64,000 nucleotides of DNA from Bacillus sp. AFS015802 (GCF_002561455.1 NZ_NTUP01000010.1:1-64000); one strand, 5' to 3'; positions 43,958-53,274 are shown, counted from the stretch's first letter. Numbers and translations: made by a program. The notes: generated by a model from the sequence alone, not told the origin.

Positions 43958-45391
43958 ATGGATATTTTAAATCATTTAGTCACGGAAGCAAATTCAATCT
44001 TGTGGGGGTATATTTTAATCGGTGTACTCCTCATTTTAGGATTATATTTCACGATTGGTTCAAAATTCGTGCAAATTCGCCACTTAGGTGAAATGCTTCG
44101 ATTATTAGGTGATAAGGATGTTGTCGAAGCAGAGGGAAAAAAGCAGATTTCTTCCCTGCAGGCATTCTTTATTGGAGCAGGTACTCGAATTGGTACAGGT
44201 AATTTAGCAGGAGTAGCCATTGCCTTAGCAATTGGGGGACCTGGAGCGGTCTTCTGGATGTGGCTTGTTGCCATTCTCGGAGGAGCCAGTGCCTTTGTCG
44301 AAAGTACATTGGCCCAGATTTATAAAGAAAAAGATGAGGTAGGTTTCAAAGGCGGCCCCGGCTACTATATGAAGAAGCAGCTCGGCAAGCCATGGATGAG
44401 TTCGATCTTTGCCGTCACCATCATCCTATCCTTTGGGACAACCTTTAATGCCGTTCAAAGTAATACGATTGCAACGGCCTTCAGTAATTCATTTGGTATC
44501 AACACACTTGTAATCGGCATTGTATTAGCCGCCTTGACTGCACTCATCATCTTTGGCGGAGTTAAACGTATAGCCAATTTTTCATCTTTCATCGTACCGA
44601 TCATGGCCGGCTTTTATATCGTACTGGCACTATATGTCGTCATTACGAATATCACTGAAATGCCCGGCGTCATCGCCCTTATTTTCAAAAGTGCCTTTGG
44701 CTTTGAACAGGTCGTCGGCGGCGGGATCGGTGCCGCCATCATGAATGGCGTGAAGCGTGGACTATTCTCCAATGAAGCCGGTATGGGTAGTGCACCGAAT
44801 GCTGCCGCTACGGCATCTGTATCCCATCCTGTTAAGCAGGGGTTCATCCAGGCACTTGGAGTATTCTTTGACACGATCCTCGTCTGTTCCGCAACGGCCT
44901 TCATCATTTTGACATCTGATGCCTATGGATCAGGATTGACGGGAATCGAGCTTTCACAGGCAGCCATGTCGGAACACTTCAACTCATGGGCCGGTATATT
45001 CCTGGCGATCGCCATCTTTACCTTTGCCTTCAGTTCCATCATCGGAAGCTATTATTACGGGGAAGCGAACCTCCCATTTATCAATAAGAGTAAGACCGGA
45101 CTCCTCATCTATCGCTTCATTGCACTTGGAATGGTAATCTTCGGATCTGTTGCGAGTCTTGATATTGTCTGGAGCCTGGCTGACTTTTCAATGGCCTTGA
45201 TGGCCCTTACGAACTTGGCTGCCATCGGGATTCTGGCCCCGATTGCCTTTAAAGCCCTGGACAACTATATGACTCAGCGTCGTCAAGGATTGGATCCTGT
45301 CTTCTATGCAGATGACATACCCGGTTTAAAGAATGTCGAATGCTGGCCAAAGCGCCAAAGTGACATCCCTAAAAAAGCAGTAAATGAATAA
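43958..45391 (+). CDS. Alanine/glycine:cation symporter family protein (AlsT-like)
   Basis: The 477-residue AGCS transporter has about ten hydrophobic segments and the family signatures FIGAGTRIGTGNLAGVAIA, GGPGAVFWMWLVA and RGLFSNEAGMGSAPNAAA. It should import alanine, glycine or glutamine with Na+. The canonical amino acid-binding features are present. GAGGGGG precedes the ATG. CodY-like boxes over the promoter fit a nitrogen- and branched-chain-amino-acid-regulated uptake gene. Confidence 0.93.
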   Translation: MDILNHLVTEANSILWGYILIGVLLILGLYFTIGSKFVQIRHLGEMLRLLGDKDVVEAEGKKQISSLQAFFIGAGTRIGTGNLAGVAIALAIGGPGAVFWMWLVAILGGASAFVESTLAQIYKEKDEVGFKGGPGYYMKKQLGKPWMSSIFAVTIILSFGTTFNAVQSNTIATAFSNSFGINTLVIGIVLAALTALIIFGGVKRIANFSSFIVPIMAGFYIVLALYVVITNITEMPGVIALIFKSAFGFEQVVGGGIGAAIMNGVKRGLFSNEAGMGSAPNAAATASVSHPVKQGFIQALGVFFDTILVCSATAFIILTSDAYGSGLTGIELSQAAMSEHFNSWAGIFLAIAIFTFAFSSIIGSYYYGEANLPFINKSKTGLLIYRFIALGMVIFGSVASLDIVWSLADFSMALMALTNLAAIGILAPIAFKALDNYMTQRRQGLDPVFYADDIPGLKNVECWPKRQSDIPKKAVNE

Positions 45392-45404
45392 AACCTTCCA
45401 CTAA

Positions 45405-45436
45405 AGAGCAGGAGCAGGTCCCTGCTCTTTTTTTCT
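45405..45436 (+). terminator. Terminator of the alsT-like gene
   Basis: AAAGAGCAGG-AGCAGGT-CCCTGCTCTTT followed by TTTT. Confidence 0.85.
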
Positions 45437-45502
45437 TGTCATTTTTTTCTAATCCATTCTCAGGTATACTATTTATAGAAAGTTAGTCAAAGGAGCCTTA
45501 AC

Positions 45503-46954
45503 ATGATGAGTATCCTATCTATTCTTCTGGGGGTATTATTTTTCCTTAACCTGATCCTTGCCTCCGTTATCATCTTTTTAGAGCGGAAAGATGCGGGAGC
45601 GACATGGGCCTGGCTGATGGTATTGTTTTTCATTCCATTGCTGGGGTTCATCCTTTATCTGATTTTCGGGCAAAACTTAAGCAGGAAACGGTTGTTTGAT
45701 TGGGATGATATGAAGAAAATCGGGATAGAAGGGTTGATTCAGAATCAGATCCATTCGTTGAAAGAACATCGTTTTCCTTTTAAAAATGAAATATCCTCTC
45801 AATATCAGGATCTTATTTATATGCATCTGATCAACAATGAAGCACTACTGACACAGGATAATGAGGTAACATTGTTCACACACGGTGAAGACAAGTTTGA
45901 GGCGTTATTAGCGGACATAGAAGCCGCGCATGATTCTATTCATATTCAGTATTATATTTTCAAGAAAGATCAGTTAGGAAAACGGATCTTAGAGAAGCTT
46001 ACTGAAAAAGCGAGAGAAGGCGTAAAGGTCCGGGTCCTCTATGATGAAATGGGGTCCAGGCGTACGAGGCGGGGCTTCTTTAAAGGCCTCCTCTCTGCGG
46101 GTGGTGAGGTGGAAGTGTTTTTCCCTTCGAAGATTCCCTTTATCAACCTTCGCTTAAATTATCGTAATCACCGAAAGCTGGTGATCATCGACGGGAAGGT
46201 CGGCTATGTAGGTGGCTTTAACGTCGGGGATGAGTACTTAGGCTTGAATCCGAAGTTCGGGTATTGGCGGGATACCCATTTGAGAATCGAGGGCAGTTCA
46301 GCTCTGGCCATGCAGACCCGCTTCATACTGGATTGGAATCAGGCCAGCCGTTCAAAGAAGATTTCCTATGACTTGCGGTACTTCCCCCTCTCATCATTCA
46401 CGGGAGAGGCAGGGGTGCAAATTGTCACATCCGGGCCGGACTCTGAATGGGAACAGATTAAGAACGGCTATATTAAAATGATTTCGTCTGCCAAGAAGTC
46501 CATCTTCATTCAGACACCTTATTTCATTCCGGACGTCAGCCTCCTCGACTCATTGAGAATCGCCGCCCTTACAGGGGTGGATGTCCGGATCATGATCCCG
46601 AATAAACCGGACCACTTATTTGTCTACTGGGCCACATACTCCTACATCGGGGAGCTATTGAAAGCGGGAGTGAGGATTTATATTTACGATAATGGTTTCA
46701 TACATGCGAAGACGATCGTCGTAGATGAAGCCATTTCGTCTGTCGGAACAGCCAATATCGATGTTCGGAGCTTCCGCTTGAATTTCGAGGTCAATGCCTT
46801 TCTATATGATCGCACACTCTCTGAAAACTTAAGTTCCGTGTTTATGGACGATAGTGAAAAGAGCAGGGAATTAACAATGGAAGGGTATCATCAGAGACCT
46901 TTGATGATCAAGGTGAAGGAATCTATATCAAGGCTCTTGTCCCCCATTTTATAG
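45503..46954 (+). CDS. cls: Cardiolipin synthase
   Basis: The 483-residue phospholipase D-superfamily enzyme has two N-terminal transmembrane segments (about 5-65) and two HKD motifs: HRKLVIIDGKVGYVGGFN (about 223) and HAKTIVVDEAISSVGTAN (about 401). It joins two phosphatidylglycerols into cardiolipin. AAAGGAG precedes ATG 45503. Whether this is ClsA or a paralogue cannot be told. Confidence 0.95.
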   Translation: MMSILSILLGVLFFLNLILASVIIFLERKDAGATWAWLMVLFFIPLLGFILYLIFGQNLSRKRLFDWDDMKKIGIEGLIQNQIHSLKEHRFPFKNEISSQYQDLIYMHLINNEALLTQDNEVTLFTHGEDKFEALLADIEAAHDSIHIQYYIFKKDQLGKRILEKLTEKAREGVKVRVLYDEMGSRRTRRGFFKGLLSAGGEVEVFFPSKIPFINLRLNYRNHRKLVIIDGKVGYVGGFNVGDEYLGLNPKFGYWRDTHLRIEGSSALAMQTRFILDWNQASRSKKISYDLRYFPLSSFTGEAGVQIVTSGPDSEWEQIKNGYIKMISSAKKSIFIQTPYFIPDVSLLDSLRIAALTGVDVRIMIPNKPDHLFVYWATYSYIGELLKAGVRIYIYDNGFIHAKTIVVDEAISSVGTANIDVRSFRLNFEVNAFLYDRTLSENLSSVFMDDSEKSRELTMEGYHQRPLMIKVKESISRLLSPIL

Positions 46955-47037
46955 AAGGGGCGATTGGACATTGCCATAAGCAGATGGAAAAAGGCATAAT
47001 AGAGATAATGCGTTATAGAGAGAGAGGGATTTAGATC

Positions 47038-47295
47038 ATGAGTGTTCACAAAGAAATTTCCAAGCATTCCAACAAACAAAATCAGCTTGTTCAACAATTT
47101 ATGATACTGGATGAGCAGAGGGAAAAAGCGATTGACGAAGTGGTTCAGCTTTGTTCTGCCGGAAAACCTTTTACAACGGACCGCATTAATTACATAACAA
47201 ATGAAATCAATGACCTTGCAAGACGTGGGGTTGTCCCGCAAAGAAAGCTCGTTACGGCAGAAATGGTGAAGGAATATGTAGCGAGATTATCATAA
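47038..47295 (+). CDS. DUF2533 family protein, YpbS-like
   Basis: The 85-residue helical soluble protein has DEQREKAIDEVVQLC and FTTDRINYITNEINDLARRG, as in B. subtilis YpbS. The function is unknown. The ATG lies eight bases after a purine-rich GAGAGAGGG. Confidence 0.82.
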   Translation: MSVHKEISKHSNKQNQLVQQFMILDEQREKAIDEVVQLCSAGKPFTTDRINYITNEINDLARRGVVPQRKLVTAEMVKEYVARLS

Positions 47296-47320
47296 CCCAT
47301 CTTCTACTTCAGGCAACACA

Positions 47321-47378
47321 AATAACCCTGATTCGTCTATTTCCACTCGGATGGTGAAGGCGGTTCAGGGTTATTTTA
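47321..47378. terminator. Terminator between the DUF2533 and DUF2187 genes
   Basis: AATAACCCTGA and TCAGGGTTATT form an 11-pair stem round a long loop, then TTT on the plus strand. The genes converge. Confidence 0.7.
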
Positions 47379-47392
47379 ATTGAAAGAAGAAC

Positions 47393-47665
47393 TCAGGCTT
47401 TTAATGCGCTATTCCACCCATCATATACAAACACGGGTTGTGAATCATTTTCGGCTCGTTCGATCACCACATAATTTTTATGGGCAACAACGGTTTGATC
47501 ATCGGGTAAGTCCAGCGTCTTCGCGATTTCCCTATCCATTTTGACAATGACCGTATTTTCCCTAAGGGTTGTGACGACGCCATTGATGACATGTTTCTTT
47601 CTTCTGAATTGAACCGTATCCCCGAGATTGGCATTCTCTTTTGAGTAAACGAATGTATTTTCCAT
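47393..47665 (-). CDS. DUF2187 family protein
   Basis: The 90-residue product has a KOW-like beta fold (LGDTVQFRRKKHVINGVVTTL, partial; ENTVIVKM) typical of the DUF2187 family of Bacillales (YkvS-like). The role is unknown. ATG 47665 lies eight bases after AAGGGG; a TTG two codons upstream is less well placed. Confidence 0.8.
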   Translation of the reverse strand: MENTFVYSKENANLGDTVQFRRKKHVINGVVTTLRENTVIVKMDREIAKTLDLPDDQTVVAHKNYVVIERAENDSQPVFVYDGWNSALKA

Positions 47666-47923
47666 TTTCAAATCCCCTTTTTTAGTATAGTAAGAGTTCT
47701 CTTTTTAATTGAAAGAATTTTCTAATAATATTATTTTAACTTGTATTTATATAAATATCAATGAATGACTTATCGACTTATCCTTTTTGTACCACAATTT
47801 TATGAAGTCAAAACCTTTTGAGGTGTCTTTTTTTATTATGGATGTTTGCTGTGGCATCCATGGTCTTATATATACTTAGACATAAGATAAGGAAAATCCT
47901 TCCTTTTCTTTTATTTTGCATAC

Positions 47924-47955
47924 AAAAAAGGCATCCAGGTGACAACTGGATGCCT
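47924..47955 (-). terminator. Terminator of the MFS gene
   Basis: GGCATCCAGTTG-TCA-CCTGGATGCC followed by TTTTTTG on the minus strand. Confidence 0.88.
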
Positions 47956-47967
47956 GAGGAAGCTTTA

Positions 47968-49140
47968 TTAATAGGCCAATGCGTTCTTTTTCTCTTCTTT
48001 CATGAGAACGAAGCAGAGGAAGATCCCTAATAGGGACAGTACGGCGAAGAATAGGTACACCGTGTATATCGAGTATGTTTCATAGATGAATCCGCCGACG
48101 AAGGTGCTGAACCAATTCCCGAGTCCGTTACCGATGGCCGAGTAGACGGTAACGGCGGTGGCCGTGATGTGAGCCGGTGTGATTTCTTTAATGTAACGAA
48201 GGCCGGCCGGAATGAATAGGCCAATGGCAAGACCCTGCATCACTGCTGAAGAGTAAACGAGCCATAGACTGGGTTCCGTAAAGTAGAAAAGCCAGCGGAT
48301 CATGGAAGCGGCACCCGCTAATGCTGCTACGGTCAAGAGGCCGAATTTATCGATCCATCCTCCTGCGATCCTCATGAATGGCACTTCAGATAATACGGCG
48401 ATCAAGAACGCGAGACCGATCCCGGCGTACGTACCACCTGAATCTTCCACAAATAATCCGAAGTACACATTGTTTGCAAGATTGGGGCCGAACACGAGGA
48501 ATGTGACGGCCAGGAAGATCAGGAATTTTTTCATCGTGAATAATTCCTTCATCCCTGCTTTTAAATCAAGCTTCGCTGCCGCTCTCTCTTTAGGAAAACG
48601 GAAAGAGAGAAATCCGGATAGGACCAGGCAGATAAAGAAAGAGTAGAATATGATGGTCGGCCCGATGAATCCCTCCGAAAGCCTTCCCATGATAAAGACC
48701 GCAATACCGAATCCCAATGATCCGAACAGACGGATATTTCCGTAGTTATAGCGGACCTTACTCGTGTACTTCAAGCTGATGCTATCCGATACAGGGATGA
48801 TGGCGCTTTGGAAGATCGCAACCAGAATCGCGACGATTAGCAACCCGTAGTAGAAGTCCATGAATAAGTAACCAAGTGCAAAGATACCCGCTATTAAAGA
48901 AGTCATTCCTAACACGAGGGTTGGACGATTCGTTGTGTCACTGACCATCCCCCATATCGGCTGGAAGAAAATCATCATGATGGGGCCCACAGACATGATG
49001 GTTCCGATCTGATATCCATTCAAGCCTACGCTTTCGCTCAAATAAACGCTGAGTAAAGGATATAAGCTGCCGACCCCAAAGAACGTCAATAAATAAAACC
49101 CTTGTAATGTAAAAATTTGATTTCGTACTGTTCTTTCCAC
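47968..49140 (-). CDS. Major facilitator superfamily transporter (MFS_1-like, YwbF type)
   Basis: The 390-residue membrane protein has twelve hydrophobic segments, the loop motif PIWGMVSDTTNRP between TM2 and TM3, and a repeat of it in the second half (AGGWIDKFG). It belongs to the group with YwbF and the nucleoside or sugar permease-like transporters; substrate unknown. I prefer GTG 49140, eight bases after GGGGG, to the TTG at 49155. Confidence 0.85.
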   Translation of the reverse strand: MERTVRNQIFTLQGFYLLTFFGVGSLYPLLSVYLSESVGLNGYQIGTIMSVGPIMMIFFQPIWGMVSDTTNRPTLVLGMTSLIAGIFALGYLFMDFYYGLLIVAILVAIFQSAIIPVSDSISLKYTSKVRYNYGNIRLFGSLGFGIAVFIMGRLSEGFIGPTIIFYSFFICLVLSGFLSFRFPKERAAAKLDLKAGMKELFTMKKFLIFLAVTFLVFGPNLANNVYFGLFVEDSGGTYAGIGLAFLIAVLSEVPFMRIAGGWIDKFGLLTVAALAGAASMIRWLFYFTEPSLWLVYSSAVMQGLAIGLFIPAGLRYIKEITPAHITATAVTVYSAIGNGLGNWFSTFVGGFIYETYSIYTVYLFFAVLSLLGIFLCFVLMKEEKKNALAY

Positions 49141-49285
49141 TACCGTATCCCCCAAGATGTTTTTGTCTATCTTATAGTAGACCTTGACCGTTCAATTGTC
49201 TATGAGTTTATGCCTTTTTATGGATAAACTCATCGTTTTTAGCGGTGCTGGTGGCGAAAAAAGAGCATTCATGAGAGATTTCCGT

Positions 49286-49314
49286 TTGACTTTTTCGATT
49301 AAACCCTTTAAAGT
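49286..49314 (+). promoter_or_regulatory. Promoter of the SAM riboswitch transcript
   Basis: TTGACT (49286-49291) and TAAAGT (49309-49314) are 17 bases apart, about 30 bases before the riboswitch. Confidence 0.55.
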
Positions 49315-49347
49315 ATGGAAGTATATTTTAAATCAACTAAATAACAT

Positions 49348-49508
49348 ATCTTCTTATCCAGAGAGACGGAGGGACTGGCCCTGTGATGTCTCGGCAGCGG
49401 ACTCGTTATGAGTGCTGTGCCACATCCAGCAAGCGTTATGCTTGAAAGATAAGAGGAGTGTTTCGTTTGAATGAAACCTCTTCTTATGTTGGAAGAGGTT
49501 TTTTTATT
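49348..49508 (+). promoter_or_regulatory. SAM-I riboswitch (S-box) of metT
   Basis: The aptamer has the P1 strand TCTTATC with AGAGAG, the core GGAGGGACTGGCCC, GTCTCGGCAGCGG and GTGCTGTGCC, a P4 CAAGCG...GCTTG and closing AAAGATAAGAG (to about 49456). The expression platform is a terminator AACCTCTTC/GAAGAGGTT with a T-run (49475-49506). ATAAGAGG of P1 can pair instead with CCTCTTCTTAT, the alternative antiterminator. SAM should therefore switch the gene off. Confidence 0.96.
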
Positions 49509-49536
49509 TGATTTTGACGACAAAGGAGTGTTAGGC

Positions 49537-50856
49537 ATGCATCAAGAAAAAGGAAATTTACTGGCTTTATTGCCCTTGATCATATTTGTAGCACTGTTCC
49601 TCGGAGCAGGCATCATTTCAGGAGATTTTTATGCATTTCCTGTCCTTGTATCCATCATCATTGCAGCCGTTGTAGCCCTGTTGATGAACCGAAAAGAGAC
49701 GTTGACGGCTAAGATTGAACGGTTCGCTAAAGGAGCCGGTCATCCCGATATCATGATTATGGTCTTTATCTTCTTATTGGCGGGAGCATTTTCAGGTGTG
49801 GCTGAAAAGATGGGAGCCGTTGATTCAACCGTCAACTTTGCCCTATCCGTCCTTCCAGGGAATTTAATCATTGTCGGTCTCTTCATCATTGCCGCTTTCA
49901 TCTCCCTTTCTATGGGAACATCGATGGGAACGATCGCTGCCCTTGCACCGATCGGAGCAGGGATCAGTACTGGAACGGATATTTCAATGCCCCTGGCGAT
50001 GGCAACCGTCATCGGGGGAGCGATGTTCGGAGATAACTTATCGTTCATCTCGGATACCACGATTGCAGCTGTTCGCACACAGAAAACGGAGATGAAGGAT
50101 AAATTCAAAGTGAACTTCTTCATTGTACTGCCGGCAGCCATCATCACCATGGTGATCCTGTTGGTGCTGACAATGGGGAACCCATCCTCTGTCGGCGCGG
50201 AAAGCTACAATTGGATCAAAATTCTGCCTTACGTTGGAGTCATTATTGGTGCCCTTGCAGGATTGAACGTATTCGTTGTTCTATTAGGCGGTATCCTGTT
50301 AGCGGGAATCATTGGGTTTGTTGACGGAAGCTTTACGCCTGCCAGTTATTTCGGCAGTGTAGCCGATGGGATGACGGGAATGGCAGAAATCGTGATTCTA
50401 TCGATCCTGATCGGGGGAGTGGTCGAACTCATCCGTCATAATGGAGGAATCCAGGCAATTCTTTATCACGCCACCCGCCGGATCAAGTCTCCCCAGGGAG
50501 CACAGCTTGCTACGGCAGGGTTGGTCAGTTCGACGAACCTATGTACAGCCAATAATACCATTTCAATCATCATTGCAGGTCCGCTTGCCAAGACACTAAG
50601 CGAAAAGTATGGTGTGGACGCCCGTAAATCAGCCAGTATCCTGGACATTTTCTCCTGTGCCGTCCAAGGCTTGATCCCATACGGGGCCCAGGCGCTGCTC
50701 GTGGCAGAGGTAGCCGGCATCTCACCGATCAGCATTATTCCATATGCTTTCTATCCTGTATTGATTGCGATTTGCGGACTGATTGCGATTCAATTCGCCC
50801 TTCCGAAGTTCACCCGTAAATCAGTCGCTGATGGAGATCCGGTTCAATCTTCATAA
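49537..50856 (+). CDS. metT: NhaC-family transporter, probable methionine transporter MetT
   Basis: The 439-residue membrane protein has eleven or so hydrophobic segments with Na+/H+ antiporter NhaC-family features (FGDNLSFISDTTIAAVRTQ, STNLCTANNTISIIIAG). A SAM riboswitch directly upstream fits the MetT subgroup proposed as methionine transporters on this basis, rather than a pH-related antiporter. ATG 49537 has AAAGGAG eight bases upstream. Confidence 0.87.
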   Translation: MHQEKGNLLALLPLIIFVALFLGAGIISGDFYAFPVLVSIIIAAVVALLMNRKETLTAKIERFAKGAGHPDIMIMVFIFLLAGAFSGVAEKMGAVDSTVNFALSVLPGNLIIVGLFIIAAFISLSMGTSMGTIAALAPIGAGISTGTDISMPLAMATVIGGAMFGDNLSFISDTTIAAVRTQKTEMKDKFKVNFFIVLPAAIITMVILLVLTMGNPSSVGAESYNWIKILPYVGVIIGALAGLNVFVVLLGGILLAGIIGFVDGSFTPASYFGSVADGMTGMAEIVILSILIGGVVELIRHNGGIQAILYHATRRIKSPQGAQLATAGLVSSTNLCTANNTISIIIAGPLAKTLSEKYGVDARKSASILDIFSCAVQGLIPYGAQALLVAEVAGISPISIIPYAFYPVLIAICGLIAIQFALPKFTRKSVADGDPVQSS

Positions 50857-50862
50857 TATGTT

Positions 50863-50898
50863 AAAAAGAGACAAATCCGTTTGGGTTTGTCTCTTTTT
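50863..50898 (+). terminator. Terminator of metT
   Basis: AAAAAGAGACAAATCC-GTTT-GGGTTTGTCTCTTTTT. Confidence 0.9.
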
Positions 50899-50947
50899 AT
50901 GCGTCAGAGGTGATGAAATCGCTTGGTTCCAGGGTGACTTTCGGTTG

Positions 50948-50982
50948 TTGCGGCACTTTTAGATTTTATTGCAGAACTAAAA
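50948..50982. repeat. Two TTGC units with 21-base spacing
   Basis: TTGCGGCACTTTT at 50948 and TTGCAGAACT at 50969. The first equals the unit type of the arrays at 18381 and 27069. It lies between converging genes. Confidence 0.55.
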
Positions 50983-51016
50983 AAAGCAGATCCCGTCCCC
51001 GGGAGTCTGCTTTTCT
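50978..51016 (-). terminator. Terminator of the SDR gene
   Basis: AAAAGCAGACTCCCG-GGGA-CGGGATCTGCTTTT followed by a T-run on the minus strand. Confidence 0.85.
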
Positions 51017-51017
51017 T

Positions 51018-51773
51018 TTATAACAAATCATTCACATGATACAGCTTACCGCTTTCAATGTCCTTTTCCGTAACGAGATTCAATAGTGCATTCGCAACGG
51101 TATCCGTGCTGCGAAGCATCCCTTCTTCTTTGTAGCGCTGGAATGATTCGACGTCTGCGAATGCCTCTTTAGAGGAAGAACGGATCTCTCCCTGCATATC
51201 CGTATCCATCACCCCTGGACTGAAGGCAATGACCTGATGACGACTATGCTTGTGGGTAAGCTCGACGCTCACCGTCTCAGTCAGCATGTTAATTCCCGCC
51301 TTAGTCGCACAGTACGTACTCCACCCGTAAACGGGACGGCTCCCTGCCCCAGAGCTGATGTTGACCATGATCATTTTGGCGTCAGAACCTTTGGCTGCTT
51401 TAATCAATTCATTAGTGGCGATCATGGGAGCGAGCAAATTGACATGCACACTCGTCTCAAGTGCCCCATTATCCACTTCACCCGACGGATTGATCGGGTT
51501 CACCACTCCAGCATTTTGTACAACATATATTCTTTTGGCTTCAGAACCAAATACTTTTCTTCCGGCTTCACGGAAAACGGCTTCTGTTTGATCTGGTTGC
51601 GAAAGATCACAAGAAAGAAATTCATATGCCACTTCTTTTTCCCTGGCAAGCTTTTGCAAGCTGTCATTTTCCGAACGGGAAATATTCAGGACGCCGATGC
51701 CTTTATCTATAAAGAGCCTCGCCACCGATTCCCCTAAGCCTCTCGTTGCTCCCGTCACGATTGCATAATCCAT
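51018..51773 (-). CDS. Short-chain dehydrogenase, YueD/sepiapterin reductase-like
   Basis: The 251-residue SDR has the dinucleotide motif VTGATRGLGESVA, VQNAGVVNP, catalytic Ser in VNISSGAG and YCATK (Tyr, Lys), and SPGVMDTDMQ. It resembles B. subtilis YueD, an NADPH-dependent benzil reductase; the natural substrate is unknown. The gene stands alone. Confidence 0.9.
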   Translation of the reverse strand: MDYAIVTGATRGLGESVARLFIDKGIGVLNISRSENDSLQKLAREKEVAYEFLSCDLSQPDQTEAVFREAGRKVFGSEAKRIYVVQNAGVVNPINPSGEVDNGALETSVHVNLLAPMIATNELIKAAKGSDAKMIMVNISSGAGSRPVYGWSTYCATKAGINMLTETVSVELTHKHSRHQVIAFSPGVMDTDMQGEIRSSSKEAFADVESFQRYKEEGMLRSTDTVANALLNLVTEKDIESGKLYHVNDLL

Positions 51774-51873
51774 ATTGAATCATCTCCTTCTTACCTATTG
51801 ATTATAAGGGAGAGTGTTCTTTACACAAAAAATTAAGCATCGGGTTAACAAAAGATTTACGAACGACCGATGA

Positions 51874-52659
51874 TCAAGGCATGCTCTCATCAATTAAATG
51901 ATACTCCGGTATCAAATCTGACAGTGGAACGATTGATGCTTTTTTCTCATAAAGGGGAAGGAACTCTTTTAACATGGTCGCCACCTTGATTCCTGTTACC
52001 CCGACATGTCCGATGGCTATCGTCGCTTCATCACTGTCTAATTCTTTTGAAAGGAGCCTCGCCTGCTTCCCGATGTGGTGGATCGTGTAGACGTCATCAA
52101 AAAACAATTCGTTTTCAAGATACGGTACCCCCAGCTCTTTCGCAAGCTTAGGGATGACGCTCTTCCCCGTCGTTTTGCTATCCAGGTAAAATAAACCCTT
52201 TTCTTTGCATATCTCCAGGACGATCCGCATGACCCGCTCATCCGCTGTTGCCTTCGAACCCATATGATGATTGACGCCCACTGCATAAGGCACTTCTTCT
52301 ATCGCACCCTCCACTCTCTTTCTGATCTCTTCATCTGAAAGAGAAGTCGTGATCGCTCCCGGTCCCAGCCAGCTTGCCTTCCCGGACACCGGTTCCATGG
52401 GAAGATGGACGATGACCTCATGCCCTTTTTGATGGGCTTTTTCAGCGTCTGCTCTGGTCGTCGGCAAGAACGGCATTACAGCGATCGTCAACGTGACGGG
52501 CAGGCTCAGAATTTCTTCCGTTCCTTTCATGTCGTTACCCAAGTCATCGATCACGATCGCAAGCTCATTGTGATGAGCGGGAAGGGGAAGAATGTTTCTT
52601 GCTGACACTGTCGTTTGAATCGAAAAAGTCATAACTAAACAAATAAGCAGGATTTTCAT
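51874..52659 (-). CDS. Divergent polysaccharide deacetylase family protein (YibQ-like)
   Basis: The 261-residue protein has a signal peptide to about residue 20 (VSARN) and the divergent deacetylase fold: LAIVIDDLGNDMKGTEEIL, TLTIAVMPFLPTT, HLPMEPV, GVNHHMGSKAT and AIGHVGVTG. Members resemble YibQ of E. coli; activity is not proven. Metal-site residues Asp-Asp and His-His are kept. It probably acts outside the membrane on cell wall or other glycans. AAAGGAG is upstream. Confidence 0.88.
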   Translation of the reverse strand: MKILLICLVMTFSIQTTVSARNILPLPAHHNELAIVIDDLGNDMKGTEEILSLPVTLTIAVMPFLPTTRADAEKAHQKGHEVIVHLPMEPVSGKASWLGPGAITTSLSDEEIRKRVEGAIEEVPYAVGVNHHMGSKATADERVMRIVLEICKEKGLFYLDSKTTGKSVIPKLAKELGVPYLENELFFDDVYTIHHIGKQARLLSKELDSDEATIAIGHVGVTGIKVATMLKEFLPLYEKKASIVPLSDLIPEYHLIDESMP

Positions 52660-52716
52660 CTCGTCACACTCCTTTTCCCTTTATGATGTCCATTTTGGGT
52701 AGGATATACGAATGGA

Positions 52717-52800
52717 GGTCCGTCCCTCTTATTTCATCCATAAAGAAAGCCCGGAAGCGTGGTTACGCTTCCGGGCTGGGAATGTATGAGGTCCGTCCCT
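52717..52800. repeat. Hairpin flanked by direct copies of the 12-mer
   Basis: GGTCCGTCCCTC (52717-52728) and GGTCCGTCCCT (52790-52800) flank AGCCCGGAAGCG...CGCTTCCGGGCT (52748-52777), a 12-pair GC-rich stem. On the minus strand the hairpin exits into TTTCTTTAT and can end the HhH gene. The second 12-mer reaches into the stop codon of that gene. The arrangement looks like a small inserted element. Confidence 0.6.
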
Positions 52801-53260
52801 ATTCATCCCATGCTTTGGTGGGGCGGTCGCCTGGGTAGCCGTGAGTTTGTCGGTATGTTTTTCTTTGGGTGGTAAAGTCCCACCAGTTCTTGGTGCTTGA
52901 TGGATGGTTGGCGTGGTGGACGACACATCTGAGGGAGTCTTCTACGCAGGGGTCCATCCAGACGCCGTATTTCTTTTCTAAATCGATGATGAGGTCTTCT
53001 CCCTTCTCATTCCTTATTTCTTCGAAGGTATAAAATCCAAGATCTTCTACGACATTGTGGGCCATACTGGGTCCAATGGAAGGGATCTGTTGAAAGATGG
53101 ACATGCCGACTAGGTAACGGGATCTTTCCAACGAGATGTTCAGTTTATCTTGGAGACGTTCAGGTGAAAATCCATGGATATCTCCCAATCGTATCTTCTC
53201 TTTACGAAGTGCCGCTCTTTCTTTATCAGTCAGTGGAAGTTTCGGACTTTTTCTACTCAC
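52799..53260 (-). CDS. Helix-hairpin-helix protein, Cdd1 (pathogenicity locus) family
   Basis: The 153-residue protein has an HhH-like segment FQQIPSIGPSMAHNVVEDLG (about residues 57-76) and conserved WMDPCVEDSLRCVVHHANH, as in the Cdd1 family, named for an open frame near the C. difficile toxin locus. Function is unknown; HhH suggests DNA binding. GTG 53260 follows AGGAGG at eight bases. It lies 14 bases after the permease gene and is likely co-transcribed. The stop codon overlaps the dispersed 12-mer. Confidence 0.85.
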   Translation of the reverse strand: MSRKSPKLPLTDKERAALRKEKIRLGDIHGFSPERLQDKLNISLERSRYLVGMSIFQQIPSIGPSMAHNVVEDLGFYTFEEIRNEKGEDLIIDLEKKYGVWMDPCVEDSLRCVVHHANHPSSTKNWWDFTTQRKTYRQTHGYPGDRPTKAWDE

Positions 53261-53274
53261 GCTCGTCTCCTCCT

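Noticed and set aside
47818-48030. 70-codon plus-strand frame before the MFS gene
   Set aside because: No binding site and it crosses the MFS terminator and coding end.
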